Of a stretch of 64,000 nucleotides of DNA, positions 33,941-44,051 are shown in pieces. Position 1 is the stretch's first letter; the number at the start of each line of letters is the position of its first letter. The notes under the pieces were generated by a model. The model was not told where the DNA came from, ran no database searches, and saw nothing but the letters and a program-made list of their open reading frames with translations. Position numbers and translations under genes: made by a program. This DNA comes from Adiantum capillus-veneris (taxonomy: Eukaryota; Streptophyta; Polypodiopsida; Polypodiales; Pteridaceae): the NCBI GenBank assembly GCA_014529385.2, contig CM043955.1:136782108-136846107 (forward strand), read 5' to 3'.

Positions 33941-34720
33941 ATCAATCCATTCATAAGGCGTTCAACAAGAGAGTCAAATAATGTGCTTTGTAAGCAAAAT
34001 TACAAACAAATTTCCTGTAATAGCTACAAAGACCAATAAAAGATCGTAGCTCATGCAAGTTTTTGGGTCTAGGCCATGATTGAATGGCTTCAATTTTCTT
34101 TGGATCGACATGTATTCCCTTACCCGATACAATGTGTCCCAAATATTCAATTTCAGATTGGAAAAATGAACTCTTTTCAGTGATTTTGTGCAAGCAGATC
34201 AAATACACGTGTTAAATGCTGCTTATGCTCTTCTTCAGATTTACTGAATACCAAAATGTCATCAAAAAATACAATCACAAAATCTTGATGGTCAATGAAA
34301 ATTCGATTCATCATGCGTGTGAATGTAGCTGGTGCATTTGTCAAACCAAAGGGCATGACAAGAAATTCATAGTGTCCAGTTTGTGTTCTGAAAGCAGTTT
34401 TGTAGACATCATGTTCAAACATTTTGACTTGGTGATACCCTGATTTAAGGTCAATTTTGCTAAAGATGTGTGCCCCTTTCAGTTTGTCTAGTGGATCATC
34501 CACTCTAGGAATAGGAAACATATTCTTAATGGTGATTTTGTTTAAAGCCCTGTAATCGATACACATACGAAAGGTTCCATTTTTCTTCTTAACAAGAAGT
34601 ACCGGAGCTACGTATGGTGAACTACTAGGTCGGATTAGGCCTCGGTCAAGTAAATCAGTGATTTGAGTTTGTATTTCCCTGTGTGCGGTAGGATTTACAC
34701 GATAAGGTGCTCTACAAGGA
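33941..34720 (-). pseudogene. Element B: reverse transcriptase
   Basis: Minus strand: [60 protein letters not shown] and the active-site [12 protein letters not shown] near 34270. After a frameshift near 34200 it continues FFQSEIEYLGHIVSGKGIHV and LRSFIGLCSYYRKFV, the thumb. A further frameshift near 33950 precedes RNase H. The fingers extend right of 34566 in another frame ([16 protein letters not shown]-like residues). Confidence 0.88.
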
Positions 34721-35300
34721 GGTTCACTACCCGGTATGATGTCAATTTTGTGGTCTTATGGGCGTGATGGGGGAATTCCAGGTGGCAGATCATGCATGAA
34801 GCAATATTTAAATTGTGAGAGAAATTCATCATGGGTGGAGTTATGTGAAGTTTCCGTTTCAGCAGAAATTTGATTTACCAACACTAGATATGTTTTCCCC
34901 TGTTTTCGAATTGCTCGTTTGGCTTGAGTGTGAGAGAGGAGTGGAAATTTTTGATGTGCCAGTGTTGCTTGGATGGAGAAATTTTTATTATTATGAGTGA
35001 GAGACATTGTACGTGTTTTATAATTAATCAACGGGTCAAATTCATGACGAAATGGCATTCCCAAAATCATGTCAAGACAATGCAATGGTGCTATCAAAAA
35101 TTTACGTGCTTGAGTGAACTCACCAATGCAAACTTCAACAGTGACTTGAGTTTTACAATTAAAACGTTGATTATTAAAAACAGTTTTGACCTTGTGAGGT
35201 GATGAGATTTTAGAGAGGGATAGTTACTGTGTCAATCGTGTGGAAATGAAATCATGGCTACTACCATCATCTAACAGAATGGTGACATTTTCACCCTTAA
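34721..35300 (-). pseudogene. Element B: protease
   Basis: At about 35300-35224 the minus strand reads VKGENVTILLDDGSSHDFIS, the retropepsin active site with D-D-G in place of D-S/T-G, followed by a stop. The rest continues in the next frame at 35097-34756, including CLDMILGMPFRHEFDPLIN, the usual I-L-G-M-P-flap end. It joins gag (right) and RT (left). Confidence 0.75.
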
Positions 35301-36510
35301 CAATGCCTTGCACTTCAAACAAAGTGTGAGGAGATATAGGAGTACCTGAGGATGGGTTGTCATCGTTATCATAATCAGGATCATATCCCTCACCGTAGTT
35401 AACTTCCACTTCGTTGTCGTCGGGTATAGCATCTTCGATGAGGTTAAGAGTAGCTCCGTTGGGGCGGTTGTTGTTGAAGGGTTTTTTATTTGAATTCCTG
35501 TTGAGTCCATTTGAATGGCCATTGGATTGACCATTGCCCTTAGCATGACCATTTGGGCACTTATCTGCATAGTGACCATATTGAAAGCATTTAAAATACT
35601 TCACCTTTTTGTTACCATTAGAATTTGGAGGAGAACGTTGGTTGAAACAATTTTGGTTGCCTCGTTGTTGCTGGGTGTTGTTGTTGTTGTTGCTCGTATG
35701 AGGTTGAGCAGTTGTAGGAGGATTGTCAAATCTACATCTTTTGAAAAAAGTACGGCTTTGGTGTTTGATTTTGTCAAAGTTAGGAAAGAAAGGAGGTCTC
35801 TTGTTGCGGTTAGTGTTAGTAGGTTGATCAGTGTGAGAGGAATGTCCACCTTTCTTCTTTTCTTCGTTGAGAGCCAAATTAATGGCCTTTGATAGAGAAT
35901 CTGGTTCGAACATATCTACCTCAGCACTAATTTGTAGTGCCAAGCCTGATATGTACTTTCGCTTCAATTTACAGCGACTAACATGTTCAATAGATTGCAA
36001 TTGAACTAGACAATTCCAAAAACGGTCAATGTAACCCTGTACATCTTCATTTCTACCCTGTCGAATTAAATCCCATTGACGTCGTGCTTTAGCTTTGTAC
36101 TGTGTGGGAAAAAATTGGGGTAAAACACTTTTTTAAATGCATTCCAGGTGCGTGGTCTTCTTCCATGTTGTTTGGTGGCGTTCCACCACGATGCAGCGCT
36201 GCTAGTGAGATGATTTGATGCACACTTTACCATTTCACGCTCGCGAGAGTCTTCATCATGAAAATAGTCATCTAGTTGGCTCACCCATGCTAGAACTTTG
36301 CTAGCATCTTTAGTGCCATCAAAATCTTTAAAAGTGAAGGATTTTCTGCTAATTTTGTTTTTCTTGGGTGCGTGCAGATTCGGTGCGTGCAGAATGCAAT
36401 AATTTATCTTCAAGTTCTTGCCTTCGCATGCGTTCATATGTGAGTGACTGCTGCAAATTTTAAAGTTGCTCTGCAATCGTGGGTGTCTGATGAAGGTGTG
36501 CCATGATTGC
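35224..36510 (-). pseudogene. gag: Element B: gag
   Basis: Minus-strand capsid region at 36476-36066 (KDASKVLAWVSQLDDYFHDE, ASSAASWWN-type segment, AFKKVFYPNFFP). It continues after a frameshift at 36000-35224 with ISAEVDMFEPDSLSKAINLA, an Asn/Arg-rich stretch and one zinc knuckle written KCFQYGHYADKCP. The second Cys of the usual CX2CX4HX4C has become Tyr. The frame then enters protease. Gag packages element RNA. Confidence 0.8.
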
Positions 36511-37804
36511 TTATATATATTTATTTATAAATACTTAAATGGTAATGCTGAAAAAGGCTATTTGGTAATATTCATAGATGCAATATGCGGAAAATAAAAT
36601 AAATAACAAAAATGTAATGTACTTAGCTGAGAAATAGCAGTGGCGTCCAATCTGGAATGGCGATGCGCTAGGAAATTGCTAGAGAAGTAGACGGTCCGAC
36701 GGTGTGTCACCGAGCCAGTTGAATTTTACAACGTCCGGTCTCCCTTAGTCCCAAAATTAATGGCAATCAGTTGGTAACGTAAAGTAAGGTTTACCGTAGC
36801 TTGAATGAGTAGAACCGGCTTCCGTGAAAGAAAAAGCCAAAGGTCATCGAACTGTTATTTTGATTGGTAGATGTATGTCGATTGAAGAAGTTGCCCTTTT
36901 GGAATTATAATTGTGAGCGTTGAAAGGGCAAAGAGTGGGACGGACGGCCCTCAACTTTGAGCTTGATTTAACAAGGCATTGAAGTTCTGCAGTGGGGAAG
37001 TGCAAGAGGTGTGGCTTAAGTGGTCAAAGCATTGCTTGTAAAGGCATTGGAGCCCACGAGGTGAGGGTTTTGTAAAGCCTTTGAAGGTAAGAAGTGTAAA
37101 GCCTTTGAAATGTAAAGCTATAATGGGCGGCCCTGGTTATCTATTGGGTAATCGATTGCATGCATGCCCTTTACTTTAGGGATTAAAAAAAAAACAAGGT
37201 GTGAAAAGCTTCCTTGGCGCTGCAGACAGCGAGGACGATAGCGCGCCGAAGAAGATGGAGACTTGCAGGCCAAGGTGGTCCTCCACTGAGCATGTGCCAG
37301 GAGGCAAAAACGCTCCCACAGCCAGGGCGTTCCCGTTGATGCCAATTTCGGCCGTTTTCGAGCAGGTTGGCAGAGTAGCCTTTCGACTACAAGCGTTGCT
37401 TCCCATGCAGTCTCGACAGTTGCTAGAGGCTAATGAAATGTTGTTCGAAATTTAGTCTTGCCCGATTGCCTTGATTTCTTTCCTCCCTATGTATGATTTA
37501 CGATTCCGTGCTCCATAACAACCAGATTGAATTATTCTGACCCTCCAAGCTTTTGCTTTCTTCTTGCCGATTAGCCGCCGATTCACCCGCAATTGAAAGC
37601 TGCTCGCCAATTAGTCCCTGATTCATCGCCAATTAGCGACCAAGCCATATTTGTTTCGACAATTTGACCTACTTAGCTTTGAATTTCCACAATCCCTTGA
37701 GCCTTTGTATTGCAATTTTGATAAATTGCAATTTTCGAGATTGTCGATTTGAGAATCTGCTTTCTTGCAGTTGAAATGTGTTGCCAATTAATTCGAACCT
37801 GTTC
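36511..37804 (-). other. Element B leader, including a GC-rich open segment
   Basis: 1.3 kb between primer site and gag. Most is non-coding. 37180-37455 is distinctly GC-richer than its surroundings and open on both strands (76 codons on the minus strand with ALAVGAFLPPGTCSVEDHLG). It may be captured host sequence; no family is recognised. Confidence 0.55.
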
Positions 37805-37816
37805 GCTCTGATACCA
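37805..37816 (-). promoter_or_regulatory. Element B primer binding site (initiator tRNA-Met)
   Basis: On the minus strand, TGGTATCAGAGC starts one base after the 5' LTR. It is the standard site complementary to the 3' end of initiator tRNA-Met. Confidence 0.92.
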
Positions 37817-37817
37817 C

Positions 37818-37930
37818 TGTTGGGAGTGGAGGGGGAGATCGACCACTTTAAATATTCAACACAAACTTCCTAGCAATCACCATCAACTGTCCACCTCTTC
37901 TTCCAATTTCCAAGCACACACACTCACCTA

Positions 37931-37993
<63 letters not shown>

Positions 37994-38526
37994 CATAGAA
38001 TTGACATAGACAAGCTTGTAAGAGAGTGTAAGAGATGTGTAAGAGATGGAGACTAGATTAGAGAGTACACAGCAAATAACCATAGCGTAAGAGAGTAGAG
38101 AAGACAATCTACAAGAGAAAGGCCTAAATCTAGCCCCAAACTCCCCGGCACCTCTCTTGTGGAGTTGGTATTTAATATATTATTTTTGAGTTTAAGGTGC
38201 CAAAAATTGAGGCCCCTCTTTTTACAACCACTTTACTTGTCAAATGAGTGAAGCTCATTAGTGCTATGACCCATAAGGGGAGTTCCCACTACCACTATTT
38301 ACAAAGCCATAGTGGCTTATTGAAATGATGTTCTAAGATACTGTGCAAATATAAAATGTCCAAGAGTAATTGTCGTCACCTCTTCATCAACTCCCCGCAT
38401 TCCACTCTACAAAATCATCATCAACTCAATTAGTAAAATAAATATACAGCACATAATTAACCATTAAGCCCAGCTATCCCAATTGCAGCTAACCACTACA
38501 ACAGGAGGGTGCCCAGTTTCGTAACA
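37818..38526 (-). repeat. Element B 5' LTR
   Basis: 709 bp. On the minus strand it begins TGTTACGA and ends CTCCCAACA. A CA microsatellite at about 37932-37987 is greatly expanded compared with the other LTR. Confidence 0.92.
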
Positions 38527-39367
38527 ATCCTTGGATGTACACTCTATCTCAAACACTAAAGAGAAATTTCCTCCTTTCACTAAAGCCTTTGATGTATATA
38601 GCTTATGTTGGATTTTTAGATGCTTGATTTTGTGTATTCCATAGCCTCTTGCATAAGAAAAGCAAGATTTTTATACAACCTATTGCAACATATCACCCAA
38701 GGGAAAGAGAGGAATCCCTTTAATAGGCCAAAGGCATGGAATTTATCACTTTGTATGAATGGAGCCCACAATTCTAGCTATAATATTGTAGCTTACTCTG
38801 GTCTACGGCCAATTGATGATTAAATGATCATGAAATCACATGTTTTTTGCCATTGTTTAAAGTATGCACTATGATATGCTTGCTCAATTTGATTCTTAAA
38901 GTCTTTAAGTCTTGTCAAAAATCATGCCATAAATTACTTCATATTCAGTTTCAAAAATGTTGCTAAAGCAATGTCAAAGTTTGAGGGCCAATTGATGATG
39001 AAATGATCGTGGAATCACATGTTTTTTGCCATTGTTTAAAGTGTGCAATGCTTGCTCAATTTAGGTATTTAAGTCCTTAAGTACTTTCTAAGAATTGTGC
39101 CATAAATTATTTCAAATTTTGAGGGTCATGCACATTTCATGTTGCTAACATGTGCTTCTTGCTATGCGTAGATGGAAAACATACCACAACACACTGACAT
39201 ACCACCTCAAGATGATGATATTCCTTTTGAGCAAGATGATGTACCATCGCATCATGAACATAATGAGAGTTCACAAGTTCAAAGCACTTAGTGGCTGCGG
39301 GCTCATAGCGGGGATACTTTTCAATCCAAATATCCCATCCTCTATCTGAAACTATCTCACAAAGGCT
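38527..39367. other. hAT interior right of element B, no clear gene
   Basis: This part should hold the transposase C-terminal dimerisation domain, but I could not recognise it. A 179-bp tandem duplication occupies 38807-39125. A short plus-strand frame at 39173-39292 encodes an acidic stretch (QHTDIPPQDDDIPFEQDDV) of unknown origin. Confidence 0.45.
38807..39125. repeat. Tandem duplication inside hAT (179-bp period)
   Basis: Units start at 38807 and 38986, each opening GGCCAATTGATGATKAAATGATC and containing CACATGTTTTTTGCC. The second is shortened by small deletions. Confidence 0.85.
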
Positions 39368-40489
39368 TTACCTGTTGCAACATATCAAAAATGTAATACA
39401 ATGTTGCAAATCATGTTTCACAAAAGATCTGCAAAGTCTTGGCTGGTGATTTAGTTCTAAAAAGAGCATAAGTAAGGCATGTTCTCTAATGAACTTGACA
39501 ACATGATTAGCGTCTAATATATTTTGTCTCATTGATGACAATTTTCCAAATTCTTTGAGAAGAAAATTCAAAGTGTGGGAAGCACATGGAACCCATCTAA
39601 ACTCGGGATACTTTTCTTGATTGCATGCCCTGCACCTTTATAGTTAGATGCATTATCCGTGACCATGGCAGTAACATTTTTGGGCCCACCCTCTTTCAGA
39701 ATTGCGCGCTCATAGATATGCACTAAAAAATTGCTTGTTTTCTCTTTCAAAAATGTATCAATTGCTTCAATGAAAATGGATGCCCTAGGACAAATTAGCA
39801 TCACATTTATCAAGGGTTTTTTTTTAAACAATGTGTCCAACCATCAAGAGAAATTATACATCTGTATTGTGGCATGTACTCAAGCACTGTATGCTTCAAA
39901 ATACTCTCTACTAAATCTTTGACTTTATCTAAATATTATGTACGTATCTTGTTGTGACCATGTAACACAAATCCTTTCTTCATTGTGCTCATCAAAGCAT
40001 CTTTGAAGCTATGATTACTGATTACATTACAAGGGTTTTTGCAAGCAACAAAGGCTTAAGTCCACTTGAGATGTATCTCAAGCATCCATTGCTTGTCAAA
40101 TGCTTGATGTAAAGTACCAGTCCTATATGCATGTTGACCACCAACTGGTGCTACACCACATCCTTTTAAATGGATGTGGTAGGTGTGGGATTTGAAGCAT
40201 CGGATGCTTGATTGTATGAAGTAGTAGCATGGGAGCATTTTTCACCCCCTTCTGCAGTACACACAAGGGGTTGGCTTACTTCATTTTCAAAAGTCATATG
40301 CACATCCCTCTGGCTAAATGAATTAAGTATTTTCGAACTTTGCTTTGAGGACCCATTCAAGAAACTTTTCAGCGATACCTTTTTGGGGGGTATTTTGAAC
40401 ACATGTTCTTTTATTTTGTGTGCATTCCCACTAAATTTGTTGCTACAAGATTTACACCTCAACCTCAATGAGTTCTTTCCTTCTATCAA
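39368..40489 (-). pseudogene. hAT transposase remnant
   Basis: Minus strand: a BED-type zinc-finger region at 40489-40360 (LRCKSCSNKFSGNAHKIKEH, the C-x2-C with following H spacing). Next, at about 40090-39950, come the fragments AFVACKNPCNVISNHSFKDA and LMSTMKKGF. Near 39870-39845 is IISLDGWT, the first catalytic Asp region of the RNase H-like fold. At 39840-39568 are FIEAIDTFLKEKTSNFLVHI and AMVTDNASNYKGAG, the second catalytic Asp. At 39571-39368 is LNFLLKEFGKLSSMRQNILD. This is the order of DUF659-type hAT transposases. Several stops and frameshifts; the C-terminal dimerisation region with the catalytic Glu was not found. Confidence 0.85.
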
Positions 40490-40617
40490 TTCATCTACAT
40501 ACCTCCACTCATCTCAAATGCTTTCTCATTTAAAAATCACCAAACATCTACAATGTCACAAACATAAACATTTCATAATGTACGTATTGTTATTTACATC
40601 TTGAGAATTATTTTTCA

Positions 40618-41005
40618 ATGTGAGCTTTCACTCTACACATGACAAAGAATTGTTTAATTTTTATTTATATTCCCTTTAAGCGTGAGTAAAATCTACACAT
40701 AACATGCAATTTTCTAAACCTACCTTAAATGACCTTCAACTCTGAGTCAATCTCTGTGCATGTGAGGTAATTTTTTGTTACCCTACCTAAATCACTTCCA
40801 AATGTGAGTCAAACTCTACACAAGGTAAGCGATGACCATTTTGCTTGCAAAAATCACCTCCAGTGTGAGCATTGCTCTACACTTGGCAGGCAATCACTAG
40901 CTAAGTTTACTTAAGTTACTTTTAAGTGTGAGCATGGTTCTACACAAAGAAATAACTATAAAATTAAATTACTTCAAAGTGTGAACTTTTCAACACATGG
41001 TAAGC
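40618..41005 (-). repeat. hAT subterminal motif array, right side
   Basis: Seven copies near AGTGTGAGCATTGCTCTACAC at about 40618, 40680, 40741, 40802, 40862, 40925 and 40978, spaced about 60 bp. They are the reverse complement of the left-side motif. 41006-41236 between the array and the end is AT-rich and empty. Confidence 0.82.
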
Positions 41006-41236
41006 ACAGGCTAAATCTACTCTAACTAATTTACTTTACATAAAATATATAATCTAAATTATATAAAGATCAAAATTCAAATCCAATTATTTATCTTCAT
41101 ACTAAAAAAATCCTTATTTCTAAATGAAAACTCAATAAATATAAATTTTTTTCTTTGGTTTTTGTTTTTAGAGTTCACCTTTAGGTTGAACTCAAGGAAA
41201 CTAGATCAATAAAGAAGCCTATACTGGGAAAGGTAC

Positions 41237-41248
41237 AATGCAACTTAG
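41237..41248. repeat. hAT right terminal inverted repeat
   Basis: AATGCAACTTAG, the exact complement of 11312-11323, followed by the target duplication CACAAAAT at 41249-41256. Confidence 0.9.
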
Positions 41249-41760
41249 CACAAAATTTGAGTGGACCAAAAAATGTGAAGAAGCATTCCAAATATTGAAG
41301 CAATGATTGATTTTTATTTTGATTTTGAAATCTCTTGATTGGAGAAAGATCTTCAATGTCCACATTGATGCATGAGCTTATGCTATAGGGTGCAATTTAA
41401 CGCAACCTAGAGAGAGAAACATGGATTTTCCCATATGTTACTTTAATCGATAGTTGAATAGTGTGGAAAAAGAATTACATGACCAGAGAGAGAGAGAGAG
41501 AGAGAGAGAAGGGTTAGGAATGGTCTATGTGGTGAAGAAGTTTAGACACTACCTTCTTGCAAATTTGTGTTTTTTTAAGATCATCAAGCACTATCATATT
41601 TGGTGAGACACCCTTGCAATATAGGACGTATTGTTCAATGGTTCATTATATTGCTTGAGTTTGATTTCACGCTATTGGTGAAAGAAGGAACGACACTCGT
41701 GGAGCTAACCATTTGTTAAAATTGACTCGTGGGAGAAGCTCCCACTGGGCCATATTGTTA
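41249..41760 (+). pseudogene. Element A': RT connection and RNase H
   Basis: The A' pol resumes exactly where it was split by the hAT: FEWTKKCEEAFQILK, then LKSLDWRKIFNVHIDA, AYAIGCNLTQPRERNMDFPI, GLGMVYVVKKFRHYLLAN and a decayed end. It aligns throughout with element C RNase H. A GA microsatellite (41485-41510) has grown inside the codons for the TEREGLG motif. Multiple stops. Confidence 0.8.
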
Positions 41761-42730
41761 CCTTTTTATCATCGATATGGTGCCAAGATGGAGTGAACAT
41801 GTTATACCTTTGCTCACCATTGGATCACTATAGGTTGAAAGGCAACCATCAATCATTGAGAAAACCTGAACACTCATACTAATAGTTGGAAGTCTATACA
41901 AGCAAGGAAATGATGGGATATTGACGTTATGTATAGAGCCAAATGAGAGAAACATGTACTTGAGCTAGGCTTATGTGAAAAACATGGAGACTCACAATGG
42001 AAAGGCATAAATATTTCATAGATTAAAGAGACTTGGTGTATGCTTGCCTAAAATGCACAAAACTATCCATGACTACATTAGTCCATGCAAAATTTGTGCA
42101 ACTAAGGCACTTATATAACATACAACACTATTCAAAGTCATGGTAGCACCTAAGTGGAGCTCCTACATTGTGGATTACCTAACAAAAGGAACCTTACTAG
42201 AGGGTTATGCAAAGCAACAATAAGATCCATTTAAATCAAAGCAAAGAGTTATGTGTTGATTGAGGATCACCTCTACAAGAGAGGAAAGGACGTGTATGTG
42301 TCCCACAAAGAGTAAATACATTCCTTTTCTTGAGAAAGCTCATGCTAGACAAGCATGCAAACATTTTTTTGCTAACAAAACTACAAAATCAATTCTTGTT
42401 GTAGGAATCTGGTGGCCCATCTTATTCATAGATACTGAAGCATATGTAAAGAGATGTGATGAATTTCAACGAACAAAAGTACCTATGTGGAGAGACAAAA
42501 CGCCTCTAAGATCAATGATGGGGGCAAGAGATTTTGACAAATGGCACATAAAATTTGTAGGATTGGTAGCACCTTTGTGTACCATACACATGCTTAGTAT
42601 ATCATAGTGTCTACAAATTATCTGACCAAATGGATAGAAGCAAAAGCTATATAAAAGAATGATCCAAAAATGATAGTGCAATTCTTGTGTGAGAATGTCT
42701 TTACAAGATATGGGCTACTGATTGAGAGAG
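41761..42730 (+). pseudogene. Element A': duplicated zinc module and integrase start
   Basis: First module: VPRWSEHVIPLLTIGSL-type start, then GSLYKQGNDGILTLCIEPNE, LGVCLPKMHKTIHDYI and CKICATKA. Second module: APKWSSYIVDYLTKGTL, then LEKAHARQACKHFFAN, GIWWPILFIDTEAYVKRCDE and FQRTKVP. Core: MMGARDFDKWHIKFVG, STNYLTKWIEAKAI and FTRYGLLIE. Both copies of the module match the arrangement in C. The reading stops near 42727 at an insertion and resumes near 46830 with PIEMVSDKKIHFINE. Confidence 0.78.
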
Positions 42731-42795
42731 TCTTACCAAGCAACGAGAAAACTTTTCAAAGCGAACATAAAAACCGAGCAAAATCCAAGCAAAAC

Positions 42796-42821
42796 GAGAG
42801 AGAGAGAGAGAGAGAGAGAGA
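42796..42821. repeat. GA microsatellite
   Basis: Uninterrupted GA dinucleotides, the first of several GA/CT runs in this insertion. Confidence 0.9.
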
Positions 42822-43019
42822 ATAAAGGAGAAGAAATTATTTGTTTCCATATCGAAGTCAAGAGTAACACAAATCATACTAAACGATGCAAGCTCTGTGT
42901 GTGAATAGAGTCTATCCGTTAGAAACAAGAGTTGAATTAGTAAACCATCAATGCATAGCATAGTCCATATAAAAAGCACAGTGAGGTTTGTAAATCTATT
43001 TTACTTTAGCAAACCATAT

Positions 43020-43500
43020 TTTTAACGAATACACATGTCATGCCAGGCTCTTTGTCTATCTTGTGTTGCTTCCCTTTATCTTTGGGCGGCAAAGCTATGA
43101 TGAAATGCTCCCAACCGTATGGATCAGTAATAATAATCTCTACTTTTGTTTATTAGAATAAAGCATTGAAGCATGAACACTGAATTTCATTCAACTTTAA
43201 ACATGGCAATGCCAATATCTCCTTTATGTTGAATCATACCATCATTGTGGCTCAATCGAGCCACCCACTTGGACATTGCCCTAAATTTTTCCGTGTCGAT
43301 GCGGGACACTTTAGGGTAGTGCCCTAAAGTGTCCCGGAAGGCCTTGCAATTGGATGATGATGGGAAAGATAGGTCTATGATGGTGATATAATTAATTAAT
43401 AAATAGCAATATGATGATAGGAAGGATAGGTCTATAATGGTGATATGATTAAGAAATGCATAGTAGTATGATGATAGGAAGGATAGGCCTATGATGGTGA
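43020..43500 (-). pseudogene. Possible captured gene fragment
   Basis: Two minus-strand stretches look protein-like: MSKWVARLSHNDGMIQHKGD with IGIAMFKVE after it (about 43290-43190), and ITDPYGWEHFIIALPPKDKG (about 43130-43070). The second resembles the DP-x-GW/F ends of glyoxalase-like folds, but that is only an impression. They are not in one frame and could be exons. Low confidence. Confidence 0.25.
43302..43336. repeat. Perfect 15-bp stem hairpin
   Basis: CGGGACACTTTAGGG, a 5-base loop TAGTG, then the exact complement. It directly follows a copy of the GC-rich CCGTGTCGATGCGGGA motif. Confidence 0.92.
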
Positions 43501-43535
43501 TATAATACAAACAATTAATGCATAGCCATAATATG
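43353..43535. repeat. Three tandem 58-59 bp units
   Basis: Units start at 43353, 43412 and 43470, each with GATGATRGGAARGATAGGYC and TGGTGATAT. The apparent minus-strand ORF with TIIDLSFLSSY repeats is a product of this tandem array. Confidence 0.9.
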
Positions 43536-44051
43536 ATTTGTATATCTCAAGTTAAGACTTCGAGGCCACATAATTATTTGGAGTGGCACATTTTGGCAGT
43601 GGCTGAGGATGGCCATTGAGAAAGACTCTAAAAGCCTACAATGTACATTATATCTATGCACCAAAACATCCCTCTTAACCGGCATAACGCATTGGCGAGA
43701 AGAATTTATGGCAATGTCCCATCCTGAAAATGGATACTTACTCTCAAAAACTTTATGGCACTTGAAATGTAAACAAGGCCACAGACAGAGTAAAGGTCAA
43801 GCAGATCAAGAAGTTGTTAAGAAAACGGGACATTGAACTTATCTATCATGTGATGACGTGGTATGGATTAGAGCCATATCCCAAAACAATTATGTGAATC
43901 TTTTGTTTGCTTTACAATTCCGCAGTTAACTAGTTTTCTTCACTTAATTAACAAGTTCTTAACTCTCTTGTACTAACGTGGTGCTGATTGAAGTAATGTC
44001 CCATGTGATTCTAAGTTCGCTTTGCAAGCTCAACAGATTGCATATTTTTTG

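Larger units (their letters stand above)
12378..38526 (-). mobile_element. Element B: Ty3/gypsy chromovirus, minus strand
   Basis: LTRs lie at 12378-13057 and 37818-38526, and the flanking 5-mers ATCTT and ATCCT match at four of five bases. Minus-strand order is LTR, tRNA-iMet primer site, leader, gag, protease, RT, RNase H, integrase with chromodomain, polypurine tract, LTR. About 7.2 kb belongs to B itself; the rest is element C, inserted at 14183-33141 inside the integrase gene. Frames are broken throughout, and its LTRs have diverged more than those of C, as expected for the host of a nested insertion. Confidence 0.92.
11312..41248 (-). mobile_element. hAT transposon carrying a nested LTR element
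   Basis: Ends are perfect 12-bp inverted repeats, CTAAGTTGCATT at 11312-11323 and its complement at 41237-41248, with an 8-bp target duplication. Without element B the hAT is about 3.8 kb (11312-12377 plus 38527-41248). It encodes a decayed transposase on the minus strand (39368-40489) and carries arrays of one subterminal motif in inverted orientation at the two ends. Element B is inserted at 12377/38527. Combined structural and coding evidence makes the family call firm. Confidence 0.9.

Noticed and set aside
43302-43336. The 43.3-kb hairpin as a transcription terminator
   Set aside because: Plant Pol II does not use such terminators and no gene ends there.
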